A stretch of 44,737 nucleotides of DNA from Lentzea jiangxiensis. Its GTDB lineage: Bacteria; Actinomycetota; Actinomycetes; Mycobacteriales; Pseudonocardiaceae. The notes beneath the pieces were generated by a model, which had not been told where the DNA came from, made no database searches, and worked only from the letters and a program-made list of their open reading frames with translations. Positions 25,131 to 33,759 of the stretch are shown here, piece by piece. The stretch spans positions 1 through 44,737 of the forward strand of contig NZ_FNIX01000034.1 of assembly GCF_900104175.1 (NCBI RefSeq), in the 5' to 3' direction. Positions within the stretch are counted from its first letter, which is position 1; the number at the start of each line of letters is the position of its first letter. Both the position numbers and the translations under genes were made by a program.

Positions 25131-26626
25131 CACGCCACCGCCATTCCGCGGGCGAGCGGGTAGGTGCTGAGCACGGCGGTGTCGTGTGCCCGGTCCTGCC
25201 AGTCCAAATCGGTCAGTGCCGACTGGGCGGCTTCGTTGGCGACGCGCATGCAGGCCCGGCGTAGTTCGGCCGGGTCGGGCGAGGTGACCGAGATGGCCAT
25301 CGACCAGTCGACGCCGTGGTAACCGGAGCCGGGTGCCAGGTCGTGCAGCCGTCGTTGGGAGGCGGAGAGCATGACGCTGTCGGTTCCGTCATCGACGCGG
25401 CCCTTCTTGCCGTCGTCGAGCAGCGAGGCGCTGTCCTGGGCGACGTCGGCACGGGCACGTGCGCGGGCCACCCGGTCGGGCACGAACTCCATGCGCACCG
25501 ACAGGGTGCGGATGACCGAGGGGGTGACGGCGGTGAGCAGCGGTGCGAGCCAGCGCGCTCCGAGCGGGGCGGCGGCGATGCCGTCGCGGGGCAGGAATGC
25601 GGTGCGGGTGTGCCAGCGGTCGTTGACGACGAGTCGGTCGGGTTCGGTGGTGTAGGACTGCCAGCAGTTGTTCCACCGGACACCCTCGTGCTGGTCGATC
25701 GGCCAGCCGGGGTCTTGCAGTGACCTGAGTACCGCGCAGGTGCGTTGCTCTCCCAGCACCTGTGGCCGCGAGAGTTCGGCGCGCACGGCCAGGTCGGCGA
25801 GCCGCGCGAGCTCCTCCCGTACCAGCCCTGCCCAGCCTGTCGAACCAGCGCCGTAGTTTTGTGCCTCGTCATAGAACTCGGTGGTCAGCGGGAAGCGTGC
25901 GACGAGGTAGTTGCGGTGCTGTTCGGCGGTGGCTGCCGTGGCGTCGACGAGCTCTTCGTAGGATTCGACCAGGGCCTGCAGGCCGGGCCGGGTCGACAGC
26001 CGCCTGGAGACGAACTCGCGGTGGGGTGCTGCGTCGTGCGGGACGATGCGGTTGATCTGCTGCACACCCCGCAGGAACGACCCTGCCTTGGCCAGCTGCG
26101 CGAGCAGGACGCCGTAGCGCATGGAGGCCGTTTCGTAGGAGCGGTCGGTGCGCAGTGCTGAAGCATGGCCTTGCACCTCCAGCAGCACGGTGAGGTAGGC
26201 GCGCTCGCCGGGGTTGTGATGCCACAGGATGAACATGTGCTCCCATGCCGTGCCGGTCAGGTTGAGTGGTTCGACGCGGCCCAACGGTGTGGGCAGCGCC
26301 CACAGCGGACCGAGGAGGTCTTGCGGGTCGGATTCGCGGGCTGCTACCGGTGCGATGAACGTGGTTTCGCCGCGCAGTCGGCGACGCCGCCACCACCACG
26401 CCCGCAACAGGGTCGCTGCGATCGAGCGGCGGCCCCAGAGGCGTACCAGCGTGTAGGTCCCGGCAAGAATGGCGATCCCGCCGAGGGCGCCCGCGACATC
26501 TCCGACGACCAGCCATGACACGACCGCGAGTGCGGTTGCCGCGCCGAGCGCGACATAGGCGGGTGTGCTCAGCGAGCCGAGCAGTCCGCGGCGGCTGATC
26601 TCGCCGCCCAGCACCGATATCCTCAT
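25130..26626 (-). CDS. SCO6880-family membrane protein (VirB4 N-terminal half)
   Basis: The 498-aa protein has two hydrophobic helices at the N-terminus (about residues 22-42 and 45-63), like PrgI/VirB3-type proteins. A large soluble region matches SCO6880-type transfer proteins, with WEHMFILWHHNPGERAYL, AQLAKAGSFLRGVQQINRI and a final MRVANEAAQSALTDLDWQD. No P-loop is present. In related systems this protein supplies the membrane anchor and N-terminal VirB4 domain, while the ATPase domain is separate, as here. The ATG at 26626 has a GGGGGGA site and lies 5 bases after the VirB6-like stop. The stop overlaps the WhiB start. The family link is from memory of conserved segments. Confidence 0.8.
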   Translation of the reverse strand: MRISVLGGEISRRGLLGSLSTPAYVALGAATALAVVSWLVVGDVAGALGGIAILAGTYTLVRLWGRRSIAATLLRAWWWRRRRLRGETTFIAPVAARESDPQDLLGPLWALPTPLGRVEPLNLTGTAWEHMFILWHHNPGERAYLTVLLEVQGHASALRTDRSYETASMRYGVLLAQLAKAGSFLRGVQQINRIVPHDAAPHREFVSRRLSTRPGLQALVESYEELVDATAATAEQHRNYLVARFPLTTEFYDEAQNYGAGSTGWAGLVREELARLADLAVRAELSRPQVLGEQRTCAVLRSLQDPGWPIDQHEGVRWNNCWQSYTTEPDRLVVNDRWHTRTAFLPRDGIAAAPLGARWLAPLLTAVTPSVIRTLSVRMEFVPDRVARARARADVAQDSASLLDDGKKGRVDDGTDSVMLSASQRRLHDLAPGSGYHGVDWSMAISVTSPDPAELRRACMRVANEAAQSALTDLDWQDRAHDTAVLSTYPLARGMAVA

Positions 26627-26631
26627 TGTGA

Positions 26632-28806
26632 TCAGTCCCCCCGGACGGTTTCTTCGTCTGCATCGACGGTGCGGTGCGCGCCCTGACGCATCTTGTTGCT
26701 TGCGGCGACCGCGGCCTGTGCGGCGATGCCCAGCGGCCCCATCGCCGCACCCGCGGCTGCTCCTGCGTGCGAGGCCTGCGCTGTTGTGCCCGCGGCCGCA
26801 CCGACACCCGAACCGGCAGCCGCGGCAGGCTGGCCCGCTGCAGCAGGTGCCGGCTTTGCCCCGCCGGCACCTGGTGTGAGCGCCCGCGTACCAGAGGCTT
26901 TGCCTGCTTTCGGTGTGCCGGAGGCCGACTTGCTGGTGTGGGCGCCGCCTGCCTGACCGCCGGTGCGCTGCCGCGCCGGCTGTTGCAAGGCGGACTTCTG
27001 GGCATCGCTGTAGCTCTGCGCGATCGAGTGCCGGCCATTCTGCGCACCACTGTCGTCACGCTCGATCGTGGGTTTCGTGCTGTGATGCCGCTCGAAAGCG
27101 GCCATGCTCGCGCCGACGACCGAAGCGGTCCCGAACCCGGATGAGGGCTGTGAGTCGTGCGCATCGGCTGCTGTCGGCAGCAGGGGCGCGTATTTGAGCA
27201 GCGCGAACGGAGCGAAGCCGACCACGACCAGTGCGACGATGACGGTGACCATCTGGCCGAGCAGCGGCATGCCTCCCGCTTTCATCGCGGGGATCGACAG
27301 GTTGCCGTCGATGAGCGCGAAGATCGCACCGAGCAGGAAGTACAGCAGGGGCTTGGACAGCAACAGCCCGAGGTAGGTGTAGATCGGGCGCGTGGCCTTG
27401 GTGCGCCATTTCGGGTGTACGCGCATGCCCCAGGCCAAACCGGCTACCAGCCCTGCCAGAGGCAGGGCGATGGCTTGCATCGCGAAGCCGACGAACACCG
27501 CGCCCGTGCCGAAGATCAGCAGCGCGAAAACGATGACGCCGACGCCGACGCCGCCGGGGATCATCGCGGCGGTCACCGTGGACAGCTCACGTAGTTTGGT
27601 GATGGAGCTGCCGATGTACTGCGACTGCCACGCCGCGATGCCGTTGGTCATCTTGCGGACGGCCTCGTACAGCACAGTCGCGATCGCCGGCGCGAACACC
27701 GCCAGGAACACGCCGAGTGGCAGTTGCTTGAACAGAGCTTCCTGCAAGTCTTCCCTGGTGCCGGCACCGGCTGCGGTGCGGCTGATCATCAGCACCGACA
27801 TGATCGCCATGACCAGCAGGCCCAGGCCGGTGCTGGCGCCATAGGTCACGAGGAACCACGGCGAACGCGGGTCGAAGTTGCCGACGGTGGCGAGGCCCTC
27901 GAGCAGCACCCGGACGGTGAAGTCGACGGCGGACTGGTGAAGGCTGTTGGCGAGCTCGTCCATCGCGCTGGCGGGATTGACGACGAACTTCGCGATGTCG
28001 AGACCGATCGTCATGATCGAGGCGAACGCGTCAAGGTGGATGCGTCCTGCGGCGATCTGCGCCTCGCCGACCTTGGTGAAGAAGCTGCCGATCCGCTCGA
28101 GCCAGGTGCCGTTGGCGTTGACGAACCTCGACAGGCCGTGGAAGTGGTTGGCGACCGACTCGTTCCACAGCAGGCAGCGTTCCTTCTTCTCCGGCACCAT
28201 GACCACACGGCTGCAGTCGACGAAGAACGCTTTCTGGCAGTAGGGCGACTTGGCATCCGAGCAGGCGTCACTGAACTTGGCGATCAGGTCCTCGTTGCCG
28301 GCGGCGAACGGCTTCATCCGCTGCAGCGAGTCGGCGTCCGGCTTGGCAGCCCACGTGAACCCCCACGCGTTCTGAGCCGGGTTCGTCCACTCCTTCAGCT
28401 CGTCCGCGCAGTAGCGGAAAGCGACGTTGTAGGAGTGGTCGGGGCCCCAGACGGCGGGGAAGGTCCGCGGCAGTTCGGGCGGTTCGGTGTTGACGTCCGC
28501 GAGGTTCGGGTCGGGCCAGAACGTGGCTCGCCGGCCGGGCGGCGTGGCCCAGTACAGCAGTCGCGATTCGACCTGCATGACGTCGTTGAGGTAGCGGCTG
28601 ACGTCGCCGCCTTTGTCTTTGCACTCCGGCGTGCCGAACCACGGCCCGTCTCGGAACTGCTGGGTGCCTGCGACGAACTTCGCAAGGTCAGGAGGGAAAC
28701 CGTGCGGGATGTTGCCGTTCGACGATGGCTGCGCGAGTGCCGCAGGCGCGAGTGTCAGCAGAAGTACCGCAGCCGTTCCACATAGGATCGTCAGTCGTTG
28801 GAACAT
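26632..28806 (-). CDS. VirB6/TrbL-like channel protein (SCO6881-type)
   Basis: This 724-aa protein has a signal-like N-terminus (AAVLLLTLAPAALA). An extracytoplasmic region of about 280 residues follows, with several Cys (YCADELKEW, SPYCQKAFFVDCSRVV). At least five membrane helices lie between about residues 315 and 545, including GLLVMAIMSVLMI and VIVFALLIFGTGAVFVGFA. The tail is a long Ala/Gly/Pro-rich cytoplasmic segment. This layout matches VirB6/TrbL-type inner-membrane channel components of Gram-positive transfer systems. The ATG at 28806 has GGAGGGAG upstream. The position directly before the VirB4 halves supports the call. Confidence 0.8.
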   Translation of the reverse strand: MFQRLTILCGTAAVLLLTLAPAALAQPSSNGNIPHGFPPDLAKFVAGTQQFRDGPWFGTPECKDKGGDVSRYLNDVMQVESRLLYWATPPGRRATFWPDPNLADVNTEPPELPRTFPAVWGPDHSYNVAFRYCADELKEWTNPAQNAWGFTWAAKPDADSLQRMKPFAAGNEDLIAKFSDACSDAKSPYCQKAFFVDCSRVVMVPEKKERCLLWNESVANHFHGLSRFVNANGTWLERIGSFFTKVGEAQIAAGRIHLDAFASIMTIGLDIAKFVVNPASAMDELANSLHQSAVDFTVRVLLEGLATVGNFDPRSPWFLVTYGASTGLGLLVMAIMSVLMISRTAAGAGTREDLQEALFKQLPLGVFLAVFAPAIATVLYEAVRKMTNGIAAWQSQYIGSSITKLRELSTVTAAMIPGGVGVGVIVFALLIFGTGAVFVGFAMQAIALPLAGLVAGLAWGMRVHPKWRTKATRPIYTYLGLLLSKPLLYFLLGAIFALIDGNLSIPAMKAGGMPLLGQMVTVIVALVVVGFAPFALLKYAPLLPTAADAHDSQPSSGFGTASVVGASMAAFERHHSTKPTIERDDSGAQNGRHSIAQSYSDAQKSALQQPARQRTGGQAGGAHTSKSASGTPKAGKASGTRALTPGAGGAKPAPAAAGQPAAAAGSGVGAAAGTTAQASHAGAAAGAAMGPLGIAAQAAVAASNKMRQGAHRTVDADEETVRGD

Positions 28807-28827
28807 GCTCCCTCCATGGGGGTTGGC

Positions 28828-29532
28828 CTATTCGATCGTGAGGAAGAAGCCGTAGAAGGCGAACGGCTTGAGCGTCGGGGCAGGCGCGGCAGTGTCGGTT
28901 CCGGGGCGCGGACCGTCTGAGGTTGTGAACGTGACGACTTTCCAGTCCTCGCGCTCCCAGACCAGCTCAACGGTCACGGTCGAGAAGGACTGGCTGCGCG
29001 TGGTGCCGCGACCACCAAAACCGGGCGCCACGCCGGTGGTGGACACCCACACCTCGACCACGGCGTTGTCGCCGTTGAAGTCCTTCACCGTGACGTCGGC
29101 GGGCATCTTGATTGTCAGGTCGTCACCGGTGGTGCTACCGCGCTCGGAGTACTCACGCCGTGTCGCCGCATCGGCATCGCGGGCCAGCCAGGTCGATTTC
29201 ACGACCTCGAGGTCGGCATAGTTGCGGGCGATGTTGAGCGGAAGCTGGACGGCGATCACCGCTGCGCTGGCGGCACCCTCACGGTCGCGGGTGAAGCCGC
29301 TCGGCACGCCCTTGACGATCTTCGACGGTCCGTGTTCCCGTGCGCCCGCGCTGTCGGGTGCGCTGCTGCGGGGAACCTGCCCTGTCTCGGTCGGCTCGTC
29401 GGTTGCGGGCACGCCGTAGCGGCCGATGACCACCCCGCCGATCAACAGGACGGCGGCAGCGAGCACCAGGAGCAGTGGTCGTCGGGCAGCAGACCGTGGG
29501 CCGGTGTGCGCGGCAGGCGAGGTGAAGGACAC
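28828..29532 (-). CDS. VirB8/TcpC-like single-pass transfer protein
   Basis: The 234-aa product has a short cytoplasmic start, one membrane helix (LLLVLAAAVLLIGGVVIG, about residues 20-37) and an extracellular alpha/beta domain. Segments such as VEVWVSTTGVAPGF and VTVELVWEREDWKVVTF resemble the NTF2-like fold of VirB8/TcpC, which organises the channel. The GTG at 29532 has GGAG 7 bases upstream; longer frames upstream belong to other genes. Size, topology and position before the VirB6-like gene support the role. The sequence is too divergent for a firm family call. Confidence 0.6.
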   Translation of the reverse strand: MSFTSPAAHTGPRSAARRPLLLVLAAAVLLIGGVVIGRYGVPATDEPTETGQVPRSSAPDSAGAREHGPSKIVKGVPSGFTRDREGAASAAVIAVQLPLNIARNYADLEVVKSTWLARDADAATRREYSERGSTTGDDLTIKMPADVTVKDFNGDNAVVEVWVSTTGVAPGFGGRGTTRSQSFSTVTVELVWEREDWKVVTFTTSDGPRPGTDTAAPAPTLKPFAFYGFFLTIE

Positions 29533-29549
29533 GAGAATGCTCCGGTTCG

Positions 29550-29876
29550 TCAGAAGATCGAGATCACGGCACCGAAGAGCACGCCCAAGCCCGCCAAGGC
29601 GATGAGCGCGAACGCCGACTTCTTCACTGATTCGGTGTGCTCGTGCACGTCGGCGGAGTAGCCGCCCTTTTTCGCGCGCTGCAACTCCACCACCGCCCGT
29701 ACCGCGCCGAACGCCACGACAAGGAACGCCAGACCCCACACACCGGCGAGCAGCGTTTGCCACGCGGACTCGAATGCGCCGCCCCACACGGACAGGTCGG
29801 GTTGCACGCCGTCGAACGGGTTGGGTGCGCTGGGCTCCTTCTGCCCGGCGATGGTCAGTTCCGGGTCGTCGATCAT
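29550..29876 (-). CDS. small two-helix membrane protein of the transfer system
   Basis: The 108-aa protein has an acidic N-terminus and two hydrophobic helices (WQTLLAGVWGLAFLVVAFGA and SAFALIALAGLGVLFGAVIS) joined by a basic loop (LQRAKKGGYS). This is the topology of pilin-like VirB2/TrbC subunits and of small VirB3-like proteins. There is no clear cleavable signal. Its ATG (29876) overlaps the previous stop as TGATG, and GGAAGG lies upstream, so it is coupled to the MinD-like gene. The sequence does not decide between a pilin-like and a scaffolding role. Confidence 0.65.
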   Translation of the reverse strand: MIDDPELTIAGQKEPSAPNPFDGVQPDLSVWGGAFESAWQTLLAGVWGLAFLVVAFGAVRAVVELQRAKKGGYSADVHEHTESVKKSAFALIALAGLGVLFGAVISIF

Positions 29877-31072
29877 CACTGGGCCTTCCTGATTGGCGTT
29901 TCGGTTACCGACGTGTGCCCGTCGTCGGACCGCGGCTGCGGCTCGCTGGCGGGCGGGCTCGAGGTTTCGTGTTGGATCTCGGTATTCGCGTGCGGTGGTG
30001 TCGGTGGCTGCAGTTCGTCGGGGCGAGGCCCGGGACGCGATGCGAGCCGGTCGGCGACTGCCGCGGCCGCGCTGACCCATGCCCGGCGTGAGGTGTCGCT
30101 GATGCGGGCGTGCACGATCGGTCTGCCACCCGCGAGCTGCGGGTCGAACGGCACCTCGACCACGAGCGCGGTCCGCCGCGCGAAGTAGGCGAGCATCTGC
30201 TCGCGTACTTTCGGCGACGCGGCCGCGGCTGCGGGGCCTACCACGGTGACCGCGCCGGCGACCAGGTCCGGGCGCCGGGTGGTGAGGTGGTCGAGCATCC
30301 ACGCGGCGCTGTGTGCGACGTCGGGTTCGAGGGTGATCGGCACGACGAGCTGGTTGGCCAGGTGCGCGGCCCACTGCCAGGCCGGCGTGCGGACGTTGTT
30401 GCCGGTGTCCATGATCGTCAAGCCGAAGTAGCGGCTGAGCAGCAGCCAGATCCGTCCACACTGCGCGGGTCCGATCTGTTGCATCCTGGCCGGGTCGGTG
30501 TCGCTGGCCAGGACCTCGGCGCGGGTGGGCTGGGAGCGCAGGTAGTGGGTGAGGTCGCCCGCGGTGCCGACAGCGGTGAGCTGATCGGCCGCGCCGAGCA
30601 GATGCCACACGTGCGTGTCCGGCGTCGTGACTTCGGCGCGCTGGGCGAGCGTGCCGCGCGCTTCGTTGTTGTCCCATGCGACGACCGGGCCGCCGCGCAG
30701 GGTGGCGAAGGTGTGCGCCAGCATCAGAGCTGTGGTGCTGACCTGCGCTCCGCCTTTCGGATTGGCGACCATCACCAGCCTGCTTCCACCGAGGTGTTGG
30801 CGCACCGCGACTTCTGCTTGACGATGTCGTGCTTCTTCACGGCCTGGCCGGAGCGTGACCAGTCCGCCGGTGACCTTGCGCAGCGCGGCGCGCCATCCCC
30901 ATGCCGCAGGGTCGGCGGTGACCGGCGGCGGGGGCGCCATCAGCTGACCTGTGCTCATCTCAGGTGTGGCTGGCGCGACAGGAGGCTGCGGGCGTGGCGG
31001 GGCAGGCGCGGTAGTGACCGTGAGATCGACGGGATCTTCTGCCCGGTATCCGGTGCCGTCTCCAGGTTTCAT
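29876..31072 (-). CDS. MinD/ParA-like protein with degenerate P-loop
   Basis: The 398-aa protein has a Pro-rich N-terminus of about 60 residues, then a SIMIBI-type domain with VMVANPKGGAQVSTTAL (100-116), AWDNNEARG, the switch-like LTIMDTGNN and a strand LVVPITLEPD. It ends in another Pro-rich tail. In ParA/MinD the deviant Walker A is KGGxGKT. Here it is Lys106-GGAQVST, so the signature lysine is kept but the following Gly-Lys is Gln-Val, and ATP hydrolysis is doubtful. Similar MinD-like proteins serve ESX and conjugation systems. The ATG at 31072 has GGGGGAAA upstream. It may position the transfer machine rather than segregate plasmids, since no ParB is near. Confidence 0.75.
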   Translation of the reverse strand: MKPGDGTGYRAEDPVDLTVTTAPAPPRPQPPVAPATPEMSTGQLMAPPPPVTADPAAWGWRAALRKVTGGLVTLRPGREEARHRQAEVAVRQHLGGSRLVMVANPKGGAQVSTTALMLAHTFATLRGGPVVAWDNNEARGTLAQRAEVTTPDTHVWHLLGAADQLTAVGTAGDLTHYLRSQPTRAEVLASDTDPARMQQIGPAQCGRIWLLLSRYFGLTIMDTGNNVRTPAWQWAAHLANQLVVPITLEPDVAHSAAWMLDHLTTRRPDLVAGAVTVVGPAAAAASPKVREQMLAYFARRTALVVEVPFDPQLAGGRPIVHARISDTSRRAWVSAAAAVADRLASRPGPRPDELQPPTPPHANTEIQHETSSPPASEPQPRSDDGHTSVTETPIRKAQ

Positions 31073-31088
31073 CGTGTTTCCCCCGAAC

Positions 31089-32213
31089 TCATGGAATGGG
31101 CCGTGCTGCGACGTTGCGGAAATCTCCGCCAGTTCTCACCGTGGACACCCTGACGACCTCGCCGCTCTGCGGGGCTTCGAGCATCAGGTGCCGGCCGCCG
31201 AGTTGCCCGAGGTACATGGCGACGTGATGAGTTCCCCAGAACAGCAGGTCACCGGCTCGTGCCTGAGTGAACGGGACGACGAGCCTCGTACGGGTGAGCT
31301 GCGCGTCGGAGGGCCGGATGATCTGCACTCCGGCTTGCGCGTACGCGTAGAGCGTCAGTCCTGAGCAGTCGAATCCGACTTTGTCGTAGTCGCCGTGCGC
31401 GTCGGCGACCCCACCGTCCCGTATGCCTTTTGTGGGTCCGTTGGCGTCGCCGCCACCCCAGGAGTAGGTGATGCCCAGCCACGACAGGCCGGCCGCGATC
31501 GCGGCCGCGACCTGGGGTGAGGAGGCTCGTACGACACCTGCGACGCCGGCTTCTGCGGGCAAGGTGACGTCGCTGCCCTGCACGGTGACCTGGATTCGGC
31601 CTTTGAACGATCGATCGGCGCAGTCCAGTAGCGGACCTGAACCGTCGTAGAGCGCGGCGACGACCGCTTCGGCGAAGGGTTGGTGACGCTGGTAGCGCCA
31701 GCCTTCGCCGCTGCGTTCGACTTCCTCGGCGAGCTCGTGGTTCGAGCGCGGGTCCGTCTCGTATCCGGGTGCGCGTTTGAGCAGTACCGAGAAGAATCCT
31801 TTGGCTGCTGCGGCGGCGTCGGTGCGGTCGTAGCCGGAGTAGGCGTTCCACGGGCCTGGAGCGATCTGTTGAAATACGCCAACAGCGTTGCCGTTGCGCG
31901 CCAGCGGGTTGAGTGTGGATTCCTGCATGCCGGCTTGGATTCCGATGACCGCGCCGCGTCGGGTGATGCTCATGTGCTTGGCGACGCCGAGCACCTTCTG
32001 CGCCGTGTCGGTCTGCACCGGTGACAACCGGACGCCGTGGAACGCGCCGTCGCTTGGCGGCGCCGACGACGGGTCCGCACCGGGGGCGGGCACCTGGCAC
32101 GTCACGGGTGGGGTGATCGTGTCGGCGTCGGCTCGCTGCGGCTGCAGCACCATCAGCACGAGCAGCAGCGCAGCTGCGAGCGCAGCGATGGGAACGAGGA
32201 GAGTTTTGATCAT
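31089..32213 (-). CDS. bifunctional cell-wall hydrolase (transglycosylase-like + NlpC/P60)
   Basis: The 374-aa protein has an N-terminal membrane anchor or signal (residues 5-23). A lysozyme-like domain follows, with AGMQESTLNPLARNGNAVG (Glu98 as likely catalytic acid) and VFQQ. A C-terminal NlpC/P60 domain has the catalytic FDCSGL (Cys283) and THHVAMYLG (His329/330). It would cut both glycan strands and stem peptides of peptidoglycan, the role VirB1/TcpG-type hydrolases play in opening the wall for the transfer channel. The ATG at 32213 overlaps the lipoprotein stop as TGATG, so it is coupled. Domain order and length are usual for Gram-positive conjugation hydrolases. Confidence 0.9.
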   Translation of the reverse strand: MIKTLLVPIAALAAALLLVLMVLQPQRADADTITPPVTCQVPAPGADPSSAPPSDGAFHGVRLSPVQTDTAQKVLGVAKHMSITRRGAVIGIQAGMQESTLNPLARNGNAVGVFQQIAPGPWNAYSGYDRTDAAAAAKGFFSVLLKRAPGYETDPRSNHELAEEVERSGEGWRYQRHQPFAEAVVAALYDGSGPLLDCADRSFKGRIQVTVQGSDVTLPAEAGVAGVVRASSPQVAAAIAAGLSWLGITYSWGGGDANGPTKGIRDGGVADAHGDYDKVGFDCSGLTLYAYAQAGVQIIRPSDAQLTRTRLVVPFTQARAGDLLFWGTHHVAMYLGQLGGRHLMLEAPQSGEVVRVSTVRTGGDFRNVAARPIP

Positions 32214-32905
32214 CAGCCGGCCTCGACGCCGATGTCGACGAGCCAGCGGCCGTCGGGTTGACGCAGCACGGAGCGGGTGGTGAGCACCGGTTCTGTCTGG
32301 AAAGCGACGTCGTCGGAGAGCAGCGTGCGGGTTGCTGTCGTCCGTATGTAGACCTGGTCGTCGCTGCGCGGTGCTTCGGGAATGATCTCGGCGGTGATGC
32401 GGTCGCAGCGGGTGGACAGCTTCTGCTCGATCATGGCGCGGTGCGCGGATTCGTCGTCACCGGCGTGTAGGTCTGCGGTTTTGCCTGCCGCGGTGGAGAA
32501 CACCGTGGCGCGTTCGACGTTGTTGTTGCGCGGCTGGCGGTAGTCCGAGGCGCACCACTGCGTCATCCACGCCCGCGTCACCGCGACCGGGTCGCGGAAG
32601 TCGGTGGTCGCGGCGGTGGGCGGGGTAGGCGCGGGCGGCACAGTGGATGGGGTGCCTGCGGGCGCTGTCGGAGTGATCGGCGAGGCGTTCGGCAGCCGCA
32701 CCCCGGAGCCGGGAGGGGGTGACGGGCTGGTCGCCGGGGTGGAACCGCTCGGCGCCGGCACGGTGGCCTGGGGCTTGGGGGAGGAGCAGCCCGCGCACAT
32801 GAGCAACGCCAGGGCGGGAATCGAGAGCTGGTAGGTGCCAGAGCCGCGCTGCCACCGCGTATGGGTGCTCACGCGACCGGACCGGGATGCGGCGCGCGGC
32901 ATCAT
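32213..32905 (-). CDS. secreted, probable lipoprotein of the transfer operon
   Basis: The 230-aa product has a hydrophobic start ending in LLMCAGCSS, a slightly unusual lipobox with Cys at -3. A Pro/Ser/Thr-rich spacer follows and then a globular domain from about residue 105 (VTRAWMTQWC, TRCDRITAEIIPEAP, VRQPDGRWLVDIGVEAG-like end). The end resembles NTF2-like extracytoplasmic domains, so it might be a second VirB8-like or wall-spanning part. The ATG at 32905 overlaps the previous stop as ATGA; a second ATG is at 32902. I cannot assign a named family. Confidence 0.65.
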   Translation of the reverse strand: MMPRAASRSGRVSTHTRWQRGSGTYQLSIPALALLMCAGCSSPKPQATVPAPSGSTPATSPSPPPGSGVRLPNASPITPTAPAGTPSTVPPAPTPPTAATTDFRDPVAVTRAWMTQWCASDYRQPRNNNVERATVFSTAAGKTADLHAGDDESAHRAMIEQKLSTRCDRITAEIIPEAPRSDDQVYIRTTATRTLLSDDVAFQTEPVLTTRSVLRQPDGRWLVDIGVEAG

Positions 32906-33591
32906 GCTTCCTCTCGAGCGGGCGTGTCCGGCCGCGGTCGGTGGCTGAACAGCGCAACCAGAGACGCGATCGACGGGCCCAAGGTCAGGGCGAGCAGTAG
33001 GCTGCCGATGCCGAGTGAGCCGTTGGCGACCGCGAGCGCAGGGCGGAAGATCAGCACACCGGCGAGCAGGCACAGCACATCGGCGGCGATCCGGATCCGC
33101 GCCCAGTTCCAGTTCGTGCGTTGGGCGATCGCGTTTATCAGGCCATCGCGCGGTAGGGCGCCCATCTCGGCCGAGAGGTAGAGCGCGGTGCCGACGGCAA
33201 ACATCGCGCCGCCGAGCAGCAGTGCCATCAGCCGCAACCAGGTCAGCTGCGGCGGGTGCAGCATCGACAGGGCGAGGTCGGCGGTGACGGCGGGAATGAT
33301 GACGGCGGCGAGGGTGCCGATACCGGGTTTCACGCCAAGTGAGAGGTTGAGTACCAGCAAGCTCGACTGCACGGCGATGATCGCGCCTCCGAGCGTCCAG
33401 CCGAACTGGTTGCCGATTGCCCTGTGCAGGATGTCCAGTGGCAGTAGGCCTGTTGCGGCGTTGACCAGCAGTGCCACAGCAAAGCCCATCAGTGCGGTGC
33501 CGGTCGCGACTTGAGCGAGCCGAACGGGCAGTGGCCAACCGGCCGAGTCCGGCCTGCTGGTGGGAACGTTGCGCGTGGTGTCACCGGGCAT
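32902..33591 (-). CDS. YczE/YyaS-like membrane protein
   Basis: The 229-aa protein has five or six membrane helices and the YczE-like pattern LPVRLAQVATGTALMGFAVA, GLLPLDILHRAI, LGVKPGIGTL and MGALPRDGLINAIAQ. YczE-type proteins occur widely in actinobacteria, and their biochemical function is unknown. Inside a transfer operon it is unexpected and may be a passenger or a scaffold for the channel. The ATG at 33591 is the first in-frame start before the conserved region. Its stop overlaps the next start (ATGA), so it is co-translated with the lipoprotein gene. Confidence 0.75.
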   Translation of the reverse strand: MPGDTTRNVPTSRPDSAGWPLPVRLAQVATGTALMGFAVALLVNAATGLLPLDILHRAIGNQFGWTLGGAIIAVQSSLLVLNLSLGVKPGIGTLAAVIIPAVTADLALSMLHPPQLTWLRLMALLLGGAMFAVGTALYLSAEMGALPRDGLINAIAQRTNWNWARIRIAADVLCLLAGVLIFRPALAVANGSLGIGSLLLALTLGPSIASLVALFSHRPRPDTPAREEA

Positions 33592-33759
33592 GACCGCTCA
33601 CCCGCTGGCATCGAGGGACGACGTACACGCCGCGGGTTGTCGCTTCCGTTCCGGCATCGGGGTTGCGGTGTGCCGCAAGCGGCTGCGAGCGCGTGTTGGT
33701 CGTCCGCGACGCTGTTGCGCCGACATTCAGGTGCGGTGAAGTCGATGGCATGGTCGTGC

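Noticed and set aside
33581..33751. Small minus-strand frame of 56 aa overlapping the YczE-like gene start
   Set aside because: No convincing ribosome site, no family resemblance and a composition typical of chance GC-rich frames.
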